Origin: Streptomyces sp. MMBL 11-1
GTDB taxonomy: Bacteria; Actinomycetota; Actinomycetes; Streptomycetales; Streptomycetaceae
Direction: 5' to 3'
Assembly: GCF_028622875.1 (NCBI RefSeq)
Contig: NZ_CP117709.1
Span: 3,723,001-3,787,000, forward strand
DNA length: 64,000 nt
This document shows positions 29,754 to 37,771 of the stretch, in pieces (the stretch's first letter is position 1; every line of letters starts with the position of its first letter). A program made the translations under genes and the position numbers. Below the pieces are notes generated by a model, which ran no database searches, had not been told where the DNA came from, and worked only from the letters and a program-made list of their open reading frames with translations.

Positions 29754-30433
29754 CGGTCCTCCCCCCGCACCAGCACCCGCACCCGGCCGACATGGCGGCG
29801 CACGACCAGGGCCGCCCCGTCGGCGTCCCCGGCCCGGATCGCCTCCAGCAGCTCACCGTGCTCGGTGATGTTGGCCTCGATCCTGCCCGGGTGGGCCTCC
29901 ATCACCGCGACACCCATCCGCAGCTGACGGTCGCGCAGCTGGTCGTAGAGGCGCGAGAGGATCTCGTTGCCGGCGTGCTTCACGATCTCGGCGTGGAAAC
30001 AGCGGTCCTTGACGGCCACGGCGGCCAGATCGCCGTCCTCGGCCAACTGCCGCTGCTCATCCAGGAGCTGCTCCAGCCGGGCGATCAACTGCGCGGACGC
30101 GGGCACCGCCTTGCGCGCGGCGAACTCCTCGACCAGCAGCCGGGTCTCCACCACGTCCTTGATCTCCTGCGCGGAGACGGCGAGCACGAGGGCGCCCTTC
30201 TTCGGGTAGAGCTTGATCAGCCCCTCGACCTCCAGCCGCAGCAGCGCCTCGCGCACCGGCGTCCGGGAGACGCCGACCGCGTCCGCGAGATCCCCTTCGG
30301 TGAGCAGGGTCCCGCCCTCGTAGCGGCGGTCCAGGACGGCTTCCTTGATGTGGGTGTAGACGCGCTCGGCGGCGGGCGGGCGCTTGAGGGAGGCGGTCGG
30401 CGGCTGTACGGAGGCGGAGGGTGCGGCAGGCAT
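29750..30433 (-). CDS. GntR-family regulator (FadR/VanR type, FCD domain)
   Basis: The 227-residue protein has the GntR winged helix (ERVYTHIKEAVLDRRYEGG, LAEAVGVSRTPVREALLRLEVEGL as LADAVGVSRTPVREALLRLE) and a C-terminal FCD ligand domain (FHAEIVKHAGN, MEAHPGRIEANITEHGELLEAI). The Asp/His residues of the metal site in FCD domains are present. ATG 30433 is preceded by TATGCT six bases upstream on the minus strand, indicating a leaderless message. It overlaps and precedes the MFS gene. Confidence 0.88.
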   Translation of the reverse strand: MPAAPSASVQPPTASLKRPPAAERVYTHIKEAVLDRRYEGGTLLTEGDLADAVGVSRTPVREALLRLEVEGLIKLYPKKGALVLAVSAQEIKDVVETRLLVEEFAARKAVPASAQLIARLEQLLDEQRQLAEDGDLAAVAVKDRCFHAEIVKHAGNEILSRLYDQLRDRQLRMGVAVMEAHPGRIEANITEHGELLEAIRAGDADGAALVVRRHVGRVRVLVRGEDR

Positions 30434-30533
30434 GCGCACAGCATAGATACAACATGCACGCATGGCGGCCCCCGTCCGGATCCTGGACGCCGTCCGGCTG
30501 CCCGCGCCGGTCCCCTTGCGTTACGTTGAGCGG

Positions 30534-31844
30534 GTGACAGGTCACGCCATCGAAGAGGTACGTCTCACCGCGTTCAAGAGCTTCCACGGCGCGGTGCTTC
30601 CGCTGGCGCCTCTCACGGTCCTCATCGGGCGCAACAGCAGCGGAAAGTCGAACGCGCTGGACGGGCTGGAGGTCCTCTCCCGGCTGGCGCGCGGCGATGA
30701 CATCACCGAGGCCCTGGAGAGCCGGCGCAGTGCGGCGGGTCCGGTGCGGGGCGGGCTGAGCGGGTGCGTGCCGCACGGCTCGGACCGGTTCTCGCTCGGC
30801 TGCACCGTCAGCACGGAGTACGGGCCCATCACGTTCGACGTGACGGTCCAGGTCGAGCCGGAAGTCCAGATCATCGAGGAACGGCTCACCGGTCCGACGA
30901 CGAGCGGCACACGCCCTCTCCTCGTGAGCGGAGAGCCGATCCCGCACCGCGCGGACATCGACGCCTCCTGGCACAACGGGAAGCGGGGCCGGAACCCGAG
31001 CGCCCCCTTCCGGAGCACCCGCCTGCTGACCTCGCAGCTGCCTCTGCGCGTTCCCGGTCAGAGTGAGGGCGAGATCGACACCGTATGGGCGGCCGAGGCC
31101 CTGTTGACCGCACTCACCGGGGCCTTTCACCTCGACCCCGTACCGCATCTGATGCGGCAGTACGTACCGGCTCGTGATTTCCATCTGCGCAGGACGGCAG
31201 AGAACCTCTCCGCCGCGATCGGCAACATCAAGCGGCACGACCAGGAAACGTTCACGAGCCTCGTCGGCCTCCTCAGAGGCCTGGCCGATCACGACATCGA
31301 GCGGCTGGCCGTCACGAGGTCGGAACTGGGTGACGTCATGCTCGCACTCCACGAAGGGCCGTTGGGGCTCACCCCGGCCCGCGAGATGAGCGACGGCATG
31401 CTCAGGTTCCTGGCGGTCACGACGTCGCTGTTGACCGGTGGTGACGGGCTGGACCTGGGGCCCGCCCCGGACGAGGACATCGAACGGTCACTCACTCTGG
31501 TCATCGAAGAACTGGAGAACGGACTGCACCCGTCCCAGGCCGCGGAGGTGCTGCGCCTGGTACGGGGAGCGGCAACCGAGGGCACGACCCGGGTCCTCAT
31601 CACCACCCACAGCCCCGCCCTGCTCTCCGCGCTCAGCGGCGACGACCACGAAGGGGTCATCGTCTGCTCCCGGGACCGGGAAACGGGCTCCAGCCTCCTG
31701 ACTCGGCTCACCGAACTGGACGGCTACGCCACGGCAATGGGCGCGGGCCCGCTGGGCGACGTGGTGACCCACGGTCGGCTGGTCCGCGAAGAACGCGGCG
31801 AAGAGGACTACGCCGAGTTCGACCGACTTCTCGGGATCGGGTGA
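30534..31844 (+). CDS. AAA ATPase of the OLD/ABC-like group, partner of a PIN nuclease
   Basis: The 436-residue protein begins with VRLTAFKSFHGAVLPL and Walker A GRNSSGKS (32-39), the typical start of AAA_15/AAA_21 and OLD-type ATPases. The signature-like SDGMLRFLAV, Walker B LTLVIEELE near 321 and the switch histidine in ITTHSPALLSAL near 356 complete an ABC-type ATP site. No TOPRIM domain follows, unlike OLD nucleases. The stop is four bases before a PIN-domain gene. Such ATPase-nuclease pairs occur in anti-phage systems. GTG 30534 is chosen because conserved sequence starts just behind it; the ribosome site is weak. Confidence 0.82.
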   Translation: MTGHAIEEVRLTAFKSFHGAVLPLAPLTVLIGRNSSGKSNALDGLEVLSRLARGDDITEALESRRSAAGPVRGGLSGCVPHGSDRFSLGCTVSTEYGPITFDVTVQVEPEVQIIEERLTGPTTSGTRPLLVSGEPIPHRADIDASWHNGKRGRNPSAPFRSTRLLTSQLPLRVPGQSEGEIDTVWAAEALLTALTGAFHLDPVPHLMRQYVPARDFHLRRTAENLSAAIGNIKRHDQETFTSLVGLLRGLADHDIERLAVTRSELGDVMLALHEGPLGLTPAREMSDGMLRFLAVTTSLLTGGDGLDLGPAPDEDIERSLTLVIEELENGLHPSQAAEVLRLVRGAATEGTTRVLITTHSPALLSALSGDDHEGVIVCSRDRETGSSLLTRLTELDGYATAMGAGPLGDVVTHGRLVREERGEEDYAEFDRLLGIG

Positions 31845-31848
31845 GGTC

Positions 31849-32322
31849 ATGGCCCGGGGGGTGGAGTTCGTCGACACGTCGATCCTGTGCAATCTGCTGG
31901 ATGTTCCCGGCAAGTGCCAGGACCGCAAGCAAGTGATCGCCGAGCTGAAGAGCAAGCGCGAACGTCGGGAGACCGACCTTCTGCTGCCGGTCACCGCCAT
32001 CATCGAAACGGGCAACCACATCGCCCAGGTGTCCAACGGGCGGGCACGCCGCTCGTGCGCGGAACGGCTCTCCGGAGTCCTGACCACCGTCATCGAGGGG
32101 AAGGCTCCCTGGGCGCTCAACGAGGTCGAATGGGACGCGGCCCACCTCCGGGCGCTCGTGAACGGCGGCAGCACCGGGAGCAGCCTGATCGAGCACGCCT
32201 GCAACAAGCTCGGCTGCGGCGACCTCAACATCCTCATCGAGCGGGACCGGTATCTCGCCCGTACATCCGGAGTACGGGCCTCGATCTGGACGCTGGACGA
32301 CCTCCTCTCTTCCTACGCCTGA
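31849..32322 (+). CDS. PIN-domain ribonuclease-like protein, second gene of the ATPase cassette
   Basis: The 157-residue protein has the acidic residues of a PIN fold: Asp 9 in EFVDTSILCNLLD, Glu 53 in TAIIETGNH and Asp 125 in GCGDLNILIE. A later WTLDD could add the fourth acidic residue. PIN domains cleave RNA and are the toxic part of VapBC modules, but no VapB-like antitoxin is seen. Instead the gene is coupled to the ATPase upstream with a gap of four bases. The ATPase could control the nuclease. ATG 31849 is the first start in this frame. Confidence 0.75.
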   Translation: MARGVEFVDTSILCNLLDVPGKCQDRKQVIAELKSKRERRETDLLLPVTAIIETGNHIAQVSNGRARRSCAERLSGVLTTVIEGKAPWALNEVEWDAAHLRALVNGGSTGSSLIEHACNKLGCGDLNILIERDRYLARTSGVRASIWTLDDLLSSYA

Positions 32323-32416
32323 CCGAGAGCGTCCGGCTGTGCCGTGCATGAGCTCCGCTACCCGACTCCAACAGTTCACGCTTCCCTGAATTCACGTATC
32401 GCTGTACTGTCGTTCC

Positions 32417-32752
32417 ATGCTGACCGCCGTTTCCGACATCGAGGTGCTCGCACGGTTCGGCCGCGCGCTCGCCGACCCGATCCGCTGCCGCCTGCTGCTC
32501 GCGCTCCGCGAGGCCCCCGCATACCCCTCCGACCTCGCCGAGGCCCTCGGCATCTCGCGCACCCGGCTCTCCAACCACCTGGCCTGTCTGCGCGACTGCG
32601 GCCTGGTCGTCACCGTGCCGGACGGCCGCCGGACGCGCTACGAGCTGGCCGACCGACGTCTCGGCAGCGCACTGGACGACCTGCGCTCCGCGGTGGTGGC
32701 CGTCGAGACCGACCGCACGTGCCCGGACGCGGAGACGGAGGACTGCTGCTGA
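32417..32752 (+). CDS. ArsR/SmtB-type metal-sensing regulator (CmtR-like)
   Basis: The 111-residue protein has an ArsR winged helix (EVLARFGRALADPIRCRLLLALREAP, LAEALGISRTRLSNHLACLRDCGLV). Cys residues in the recognition helix region and a C-terminal CPDAETEDCC tail are the metal-ligand arrangement of the Cd/Pb sensor CmtR. TACTGT (32405-32410) lies six bases before ATG 32417, so the message is probably leaderless. Its stop overlaps the start of the transporter gene (TGATG), and it should derepress the operon when metal is bound. Confidence 0.87.
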   Translation: MLTAVSDIEVLARFGRALADPIRCRLLLALREAPAYPSDLAEALGISRTRLSNHLACLRDCGLVVTVPDGRRTRYELADRRLGSALDDLRSAVVAVETDRTCPDAETEDCC

Positions 32753-33426
32753 TGACCACGCTCTCCCTCGGCCCCTCCCCGGCCCGCCGGGACGCGCTCG
32801 CCCGCCGGATACGGCTGCTGGTCGCGGCCACCATCGCCTACAACGTCATCGAGGCGGCAGTCGCCCTCACCGCCGGAACGATCGCCTCCTCCAGCGCCCT
32901 GATCGGCTTCGGCCTGGACTCCGTCATCGAGGTCTCCTCCGCCGCCGCGATCGCCTGGCAGTTCTCCGCCCGCGAGCACGCGGTGCGCGAGAGCCGGGAG
33001 AGGACGGCTCTGCGGATCATCTCCGTATCGTTCTTCGCGCTCGCCGCGTACGTCGCCGTCGACGCGGCCCGGACGCTGGCCGGGACCGGCGAGGCCGAAC
33101 CGTCCCCTCTCGGCATCGTCATCGCCGCGCTCTCGCTGGCGGTCATGCCGTTCCTCTCGGCCGCCCAGCGACGGGCGGGACGCGAGATCGGGTCCGCGTC
33201 CGCCGTCGCGGACTCGAAGCAGACCCTGCTGTGCACGTACCTCTCCGCCGTCCTGCTGGCCGGGCTGCTCCTCAACGCCACGCTCGGCTGGGCCTGGGCC
33301 GACCCGGTCGCCGCCCTCACCATCGCCGTCATCGCCGTCAAGGAAGGCCGCGAAGCCTGGCGGGGCAAGGGCTGCTGCGCGTCGGCGGTCCAAGGTCAAG
33401 CCTGCGCAAATTCACCCGATCAGTAA
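32752..33426 (+). CDS. Cation transporter paired with the ArsR regulator
   Basis: The 224-residue protein has five to six transmembrane helices and CDF-like segments (IAYNVIEAAVALTAG, ALIGFGLDSVIEVSSAAAI, GSASAVADSKQTLLCTYLS, WADPVAALTIAVIAVKEG). Asp residues in FGLDS and VADSK correspond to the metal site in the membrane. A GKGCCASAVQGQACANSPDQ tail adds cysteines. The cytoplasmic domain of classical CDF proteins is missing. Export of a soft metal such as cadmium, zinc or lead is inferred from the regulator. Confidence 0.85.
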   Translation: MTTLSLGPSPARRDALARRIRLLVAATIAYNVIEAAVALTAGTIASSSALIGFGLDSVIEVSSAAAIAWQFSAREHAVRESRERTALRIISVSFFALAAYVAVDAARTLAGTGEAEPSPLGIVIAALSLAVMPFLSAAQRRAGREIGSASAVADSKQTLLCTYLSAVLLAGLLLNATLGWAWADPVAALTIAVIAVKEGREAWRGKGCCASAVQGQACANSPDQ

Positions 33427-33510
33427 CGCATCCATTGCCCCGTCTCAGGAGTCTCACCTCCGAGCGGCACCCTTATGTGGCCGCATATCAGGGGCATTTG
33501 GAGCGTTCAG

Positions 33511-34410
33511 TTGAATATCGGCATCAAGCGCATCAATCGCGTCACCGTCACGGCCACCGTGACGCTCACCGCCGGTGCGGTGCTCGCGGGCAGCGCCTTC
33601 GCCTCCACGGCGCACGCCGCCACGCCGCCGACTCCGAAGATCGTCGCCAAGGGCGGCTTCGTGATGAACAACGGCACGGGCAAGACCCTCTTCACCAAGT
33701 CCGCGGACACCCGGCGCGCCACGGGCTCCACCACCAAGATCATGACGGCGCTGGTGGTCCTGTCGCAGAAGAACGTGAACCTGAAGTCCAAGGTCACGGT
33801 CCAGAAGGCGTACAGCGACTACATCGTCAAGAAGAACGCCTCGTCCGCCCGGCTCATCGTCGGCGACAAGCCCACCGTCGGCCAGCTCCTCTACGGCCTG
33901 ATGCTCCCCTCCGGCTGCGACGCCGCGTACGCCCTGGCCGACAAGTTCGGCTCCGGCAAGACCCGTGCGGCCCGCGTGAAGTCGTTCATCGGCAAGATGA
34001 ACGCCACGGCGAAGAGCCTCAAGCTGAAGAACACCCGCTTCGACTCGTTCGACGGCATAGGGGGCGGCAACAACTACTCGACCCCCCGTGACCTGACGAA
34101 GATCGCCAGCAAGGCGATGAAGAACTCCACGTTCCGCTCGATCGTCAAGACCAAGTCGACGAAGCAGAAGGTGACCACGAAGAGCGGTGGCTACCGCTAC
34201 ATGTCGTGGAGCAACACCAACAAGATGCTCAGCAGCTACAGCGGCGCCGTCGGCGTCAAGACCGGCTCCGGCCCGACCGCCAAGTACTGCCTGGTCTTCG
34301 CCGCGACCCGGAAGGGCAAGACGGTGATCGGCACGGTGCTGACGTCGTCCTCCGAGAAGAACCGCACCGCCGACGCGAAGAAGCTGATGGACTACGGGTT
34401 CAAGAAGTAG
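33511..34410 (+). CDS. K15-type penicillin-binding protein (serine DD-transpeptidase/carboxypeptidase)
   Basis: A signal peptide ending in AHA is followed by a penicillin-binding domain with STTK (Ser 73, Lys 76), SGC (134-136) and KTG (250-252). SGC in place of SGN is the hallmark of the Streptomyces K15 DD-transpeptidase, which binds penicillin and acts poorly as a carboxypeptidase; the length (299 residues as precursor) also fits. TTG 33511 is preferred because GGAG (33499-33502) precedes it and the signal peptide starts there; ATG 33475 is the alternative. The enzyme should trim or cross-link peptidoglycan outside the membrane. Confidence 0.88.
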   Translation: MNIGIKRINRVTVTATVTLTAGAVLAGSAFASTAHAATPPTPKIVAKGGFVMNNGTGKTLFTKSADTRRATGSTTKIMTALVVLSQKNVNLKSKVTVQKAYSDYIVKKNASSARLIVGDKPTVGQLLYGLMLPSGCDAAYALADKFGSGKTRAARVKSFIGKMNATAKSLKLKNTRFDSFDGIGGGNNYSTPRDLTKIASKAMKNSTFRSIVKTKSTKQKVTTKSGGYRYMSWSNTNKMLSSYSGAVGVKTGSGPTAKYCLVFAATRKGKTVIGTVLTSSSEKNRTADAKKLMDYGFKK

Positions 34411-34429
34411 CCCGCCCGCGCTGTACGAG

Positions 34430-34472
34430 GAGGGGGCCCGGCCCGCACGAGGTGTGCGGGCCGGGCCCCCTC
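34430..34472. terminator. Strong bidirectional terminator
   Basis: An 18-bp GC-rich stem (AGGGGGCCCGGCCCGCAC with its complement) lies between the convergent penicillin-binding protein and DUF397 genes. Confidence 0.8.
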
Positions 34473-34486
34473 GCCGTACCCACGGC

Positions 34487-34678
34487 CTACGGCTGCCGGC
34501 GGTGCAGGCCGGCGGTGAACGCGTCCCAGGCGGCGGGCGCGACGGTGAGGACAGGCCCCCCGAGGTGCTTGGAGTCGCGGACGGCGACGGTGCGGGGGAG
34601 GTTGCGGGCTACCTCGACGCACTCCTGGCCAGCGTTGCCGCCGCTGTAGCTGGACCTGACGAATTTGTACGCGGGCAC
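34487..34678 (-). CDS. DUF397 protein
   Basis: The 63-residue protein has the DUF397 pattern: FVRSSYSGGNAGQECVEVA, VAVRDSKHLGGPVLTV, and a C-terminal AWDAFTAGL. These proteins occur next to XRE regulators in Streptomyces; in several such pairs (for example WhiJ-type loci) the small protein is thought to bind its regulator and modulate it. GTG 34678 lies six bases from the stop of the XRE gene upstream. Confidence 0.88.
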   Translation of the reverse strand: MPAYKFVRSSYSGGNAGQECVEVARNLPRTVAVRDSKHLGGPVLTVAPAAWDAFTAGLHRRQP

Positions 34679-34683
34679 GGGGC

Positions 34684-35565
34684 CTACAACTCCTTGAGAA
34701 TGCCGTCGACCAGTCTGACCGAGTTGCGCTGCGCGAGACCCAGCCGCGTGATGCGGTCGAAGAGCCGGACATGATGCTCGGCATCAGTATCGCTCTCCAG
34801 CCAGAGCGTGCTCGACGTCGTATCCATGTGCACCACGTCGAGCGCTCCCGGATCGGCGAACGACACAATGGTGAAGGCACTCGTCATCCCTGGATGAGCA
34901 CCCGCCAGGTAGGGCATGACCTGGAGCTTCACGTTCGGCTGCCGAGCCATGTCCAGCAAATGACCGAGCTGCTCCCTCATCACCTGTCTGCCTCCCACCA
35001 GTTGGCGCAGAGCACTTTCATGCACCACTGCCCATAGCTCAAGCGGACGTTCGCCGGTCAACCGCGCCTGCCGTGCCATCCGGGCTTCGACAAAGGGTTC
35101 GATCTCGTCAGGATCCTCCCAGGACCCGTTTCCCACCGCCAGCGCCCTGGCGTAATCAGGCGTCTGCAACAAGCCGGGCACGATGGCCAGCTGCCAGGTG
35201 CGCAAGCTGCTGGCGATGTCCTCCAACGCCACGTACTCGACCATGGATTCGAGCCCGGGGTACTGGTTCCACCAACCGCTCGCCTTGCGGCGCTCACGGT
35301 CGGCTTTGGCCAGAGCCAAAAGCCTGTCGACTGCGGCGCTGTCAGCCTCGCCGTACAGGTGGCACAGGGCCCGGATGTCCGGGTCCCGTATCGGTACGAG
35401 GCCTCGCTCGATCTTGGCCACCTTCGCCACCGACGCCGTCAGCGCGTCCGCAGCATGCGACTGGCGCATGTCCTGCGCTTCCCGCATCCGCAGCAACTCA
35501 CCGCCGAGACGGCGCCCCAACACGGTAGAAACCGTCCGCCCTCGATCAGGACTGTTGCCTGCCAC
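34684..35565 (-). CDS. XRE-family regulator with DUF5753
   Basis: The 293-residue protein has an N-terminal helix-turn-helix (LGGELLRMREAQDMRQSHAADALTASVAKVAKIERG) and a DUF5753 domain (VEYVALEDIASSLRTWQLAIVPGLLQTPDYARAL, ERPLELWAVVHESALRQLVGG, NVKLQVMPYLAGAHPGM). It forms the WhiJ/AbaA-like triad with the DUF397 gene downstream and the divergent HATPase gene. Streptomyces carry dozens of these sets, some linked to development and antibiotic production. GTG 35565 is the start. Confidence 0.88.
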   Translation of the reverse strand: MAGNSPDRGRTVSTVLGRRLGGELLRMREAQDMRQSHAADALTASVAKVAKIERGLVPIRDPDIRALCHLYGEADSAAVDRLLALAKADRERRKASGWWNQYPGLESMVEYVALEDIASSLRTWQLAIVPGLLQTPDYARALAVGNGSWEDPDEIEPFVEARMARQARLTGERPLELWAVVHESALRQLVGGRQVMREQLGHLLDMARQPNVKLQVMPYLAGAHPGMTSAFTIVSFADPGALDVVHMDTTSSTLWLESDTDAEHHVRLFDRITRLGLAQRNSVRLVDGILKEL

Positions 35566-35625
35566 GTCTCATCCCCTCCGCCGAGTGGCCCAAGTCTGGG
35601 ACCCCTCCCCTTCGAACACCAACTA

Positions 35626-35645
35626 GGGCAGAGAATTTTCTGCCC
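35626..35645. promoter_or_regulatory. Operator-like palindrome in the divergent XRE/HATPase promoter region
   Basis: GGGCAGAGAATTTTCTGCCC is an inverted repeat with one mismatch, about 60 bases upstream of the XRE start. It is AT-rich in its centre and a likely binding site for the XRE protein itself. Confidence 0.5.
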
Positions 35646-35823
35646 GCAGTTATTGCTGCACGAGGGATCACACCACTACCGTCAGTACTCCACCGCTCGC
35701 ACAGCGGAACCAACTCGGCGGAAGTGCACCGCCCTGCCCTGCGCCGGAACCGAAGAATCACGGCCCTGCCCACCGCAGCAGCGACATCGCCACCGCCCAC
35801 CCCCACCCCGGAGGCACGCACCC

Positions 35824-36252
35824 ATGTCCGCAGCCCAGGAGACCCCCGTACCCGCCCCCGCCCCCGTCCTCCGCGAGGACCGCGTCGACTACACGCCCAC
35901 CGCGCACAGCGTCGTCCTCAGCCGGCACCGCGCCGCTCGGCTCGTCCTCCAATGGGGGCACCCCGCCCTGGCCGGTGACGCGGCGCTCCTGGTCAGCGAG
36001 TTGGCGACCAACGCGTTGCTGCACGGGGCCATCCGGGGCCGGCTCTTCCGGGTCCGGCTCACCCTCACCGCTACCGCCCTCCGGATCGCCGTCAGCGATC
36101 CGCGCGGGGAGCGGCTGCCCAGCCTCCGGCGGCCCGACGCCGACGACTGTTACGGGCGCGGGCTCCTGATCGTCGCGCGGCTCGCCGACGACTGGGGCGT
36201 CGAGCCGCGCACGGTGGGGAAGACCGTGTACGCCGAACTCGCCGTGCGGTGA
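35824..36252 (+). CDS. HATPase-fold (anti-sigma-like) ATP-binding protein
   Basis: The 142-residue protein has the HATPase_c_2 fold of RsbW/SpoIIAB-like proteins: ALLVSELATNALLHG is the N box, VSDPRGERLPSL corresponds to the G1 box, and YGRGLLIVARLADDWGV to the G2 box. In Streptomyces these small ATPases often sit beside XRE/DUF397 genes. They may phosphorylate an anti-anti-sigma factor or bind a regulator. ATG 35824 is chosen as the first methionine before conserved sequence; no good ribosome site is visible. Confidence 0.83.
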   Translation: MSAAQETPVPAPAPVLREDRVDYTPTAHSVVLSRHRAARLVLQWGHPALAGDAALLVSELATNALLHGAIRGRLFRVRLTLTATALRIAVSDPRGERLPSLRRPDADDCYGRGLLIVARLADDWGVEPRTVGKTVYAELAVR

Positions 36253-36264
36253 AGGCCGGACATG

Positions 36265-36302
36265 CCGGTGGGCCCGTACGGAGAAACGTACGGGCCCACC
36301 GG
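36265..36302. terminator. Strong bidirectional terminator
   Basis: CCGGTGGGCCCGTACG and its exact complement form a 16-bp stem with a six-base loop, then GAAAA. It separates the HATPase gene from the convergent bkd operon. Confidence 0.85.
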
Positions 36303-36311
36303 GAAAAGCAG

Positions 36312-37760
36312 CTACGCCCAGGTGATCAGGCGCTTCGGCTGCTCCAGGATCGCCGCCACATCGGCCAGCACCTTGGAGCCCAGCTCGCCGTCGACCAGGC
36401 GGTGGTCGAACGACAGCGCCAGTGTGGTGACCTGACGCGGCTTCACCTTGCCCTTGTGAACCCACGGCTGGAGCTTGATCGCGCCGACCGCCAGGATCGC
36501 GGACTCGCCCGGGTTGAGGATCGGCGTACCGGTGTCGACGCCGAAGACGCCGACGTTGGTGATGGTCACCGTGCCGCCCGCCATCGCCGCAGGGGACGTC
36601 TTGCCGTCCCGGGCCGTGGCGACCAGCTCGCCCAGGGCCGCCGCGAGCTGCGGCAGCGTCTTGTCGTGCGCGTCCTTGATGTTCGGCACGATCAGACCGC
36701 GCGGGGTGGCCGCCGCGATGCCCAGGTTGACGTAGTGCTTCTGCACGATCTCCTGGTTGGCCTCGTCCCAGGCGGCGTTGACCTCGGGGTTCCGCTTGAT
36801 CGCCACGAGGAGGGCCTTGGCGATGATGAGGAGCGGGTTGACCCGCACCCCCGCCATGTCCTTGTCCTCCTTGAGCTCGGCCACGAGCTTCATCGTGCGC
36901 GTCACGTCGACCGTGACGAACTCGGTGACGTGCGGCGCGGTGAACGCGCTGCCCACCATCGCCTGCGCGATGGCCTTGCGGACGCCCTTGACCGGGATAC
37001 GGGTCTCCCGGGCGGAGGCGGGGGCGTCGGCTGCCACCGGAGCCTCGGCGGTCACCGGTGCGGGCGCCGGCGTAACCGGGGCCGCCTCGGAGGCCACGGC
37101 CGGGGCCGCCGCCGCGTGGACGTCCTCGCGGGTGATGACGCCGTCCTTGCCCGTCGGCACCACCGTCGCGAGGTCGATGCCCAGGTCCTTGGCGAGCTTG
37201 CGGACCGGCGGCTTGGCGAGCGGACGGCCGCCGGCCGGAGCACCGGCCACGGGCGCGGGAGCGGGAGCGGCGGGTGCCGCGTGCCCGTTCAGCTCGGCCT
37301 GCACCGCCGCCGCGACGGCGGCGGCCTCCGGCGCGGCCGACGCCCCCTTGCGCGGGCGGCGCTTGGTGGAGGACTCGGCGACGCCGTAACCCACCAGGAC
37401 CGGCGTACGCCCCTTCGGCTCGGCTTCCGCCTCGGGCTCCTCCACCGGCTCCTGGGCCGGAGCGCCGGCCGGGGCCGGGGCGTCGCCGCTGCCCGGGGCC
37501 ACGTCGATCGCGATGATCACCTGGCCGACGTCGACGGTCGTGCCCTCGGGGAAGCGCAGCTCGTGCACCACCCCGTCGAACGGGATCGGCAGCTCGACGG
37601 CCGCCTTCGCGGTCTCGACCTCGCACACGACCTGGCCGTCGGTGACGGTGTCGCCGGGCTGGACGAACCACTTGAGGATCTCGGCCTCGGTCAGTCCTTC
37701 GCCCACGTCGGGCATCTTGAACTCACGGAAACGAGCAGACGTTTCGGTCATCGTCGTCAC
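36312..37760 (-). CDS. bkdC: Dihydrolipoamide acyltransferase (E2) of branched-chain 2-oxoacid dehydrogenase, set 1
   Basis: The 482-residue protein transfers the acyl group from lipoamide to CoA. The N-terminal lipoyl domain has the modified lysine in ETAKAAVE near residue 51. A small E1/E3-binding domain lies near the middle (PPVRKLAKDLGIDLATVVPTG). The catalytic domain ends with SFDHRLVDGELG, carrying the active-site histidine. Proline-alanine linkers join them. It is the last gene of the operon E1alpha-E1beta-E2; products are isobutyryl-, isovaleryl- and 2-methylbutyryl-CoA, precursors of branched fatty acids. Confidence 0.92.
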   Translation of the reverse strand: MTTMTETSARFREFKMPDVGEGLTEAEILKWFVQPGDTVTDGQVVCEVETAKAAVELPIPFDGVVHELRFPEGTTVDVGQVIIAIDVAPGSGDAPAPAGAPAQEPVEEPEAEAEPKGRTPVLVGYGVAESSTKRRPRKGASAAPEAAAVAAAVQAELNGHAAPAAPAPAPVAGAPAGGRPLAKPPVRKLAKDLGIDLATVVPTGKDGVITREDVHAAAAPAVASEAAPVTPAPAPVTAEAPVAADAPASARETRIPVKGVRKAIAQAMVGSAFTAPHVTEFVTVDVTRTMKLVAELKEDKDMAGVRVNPLLIIAKALLVAIKRNPEVNAAWDEANQEIVQKHYVNLGIAAATPRGLIVPNIKDAHDKTLPQLAAALGELVATARDGKTSPAAMAGGTVTITNVGVFGVDTGTPILNPGESAILAVGAIKLQPWVHKGKVKPRQVTTLALSFDHRLVDGELGSKVLADVAAILEQPKRLITWA

Positions 37761-37771
37761 GAACCCTCTCC

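Noticed and set aside
31849..32322. Classical VapBC toxin-antitoxin module
   Set aside because: The partner gene is a 436-residue ATPase rather than a small DNA-binding antitoxin, so the VapBC label does not fit.
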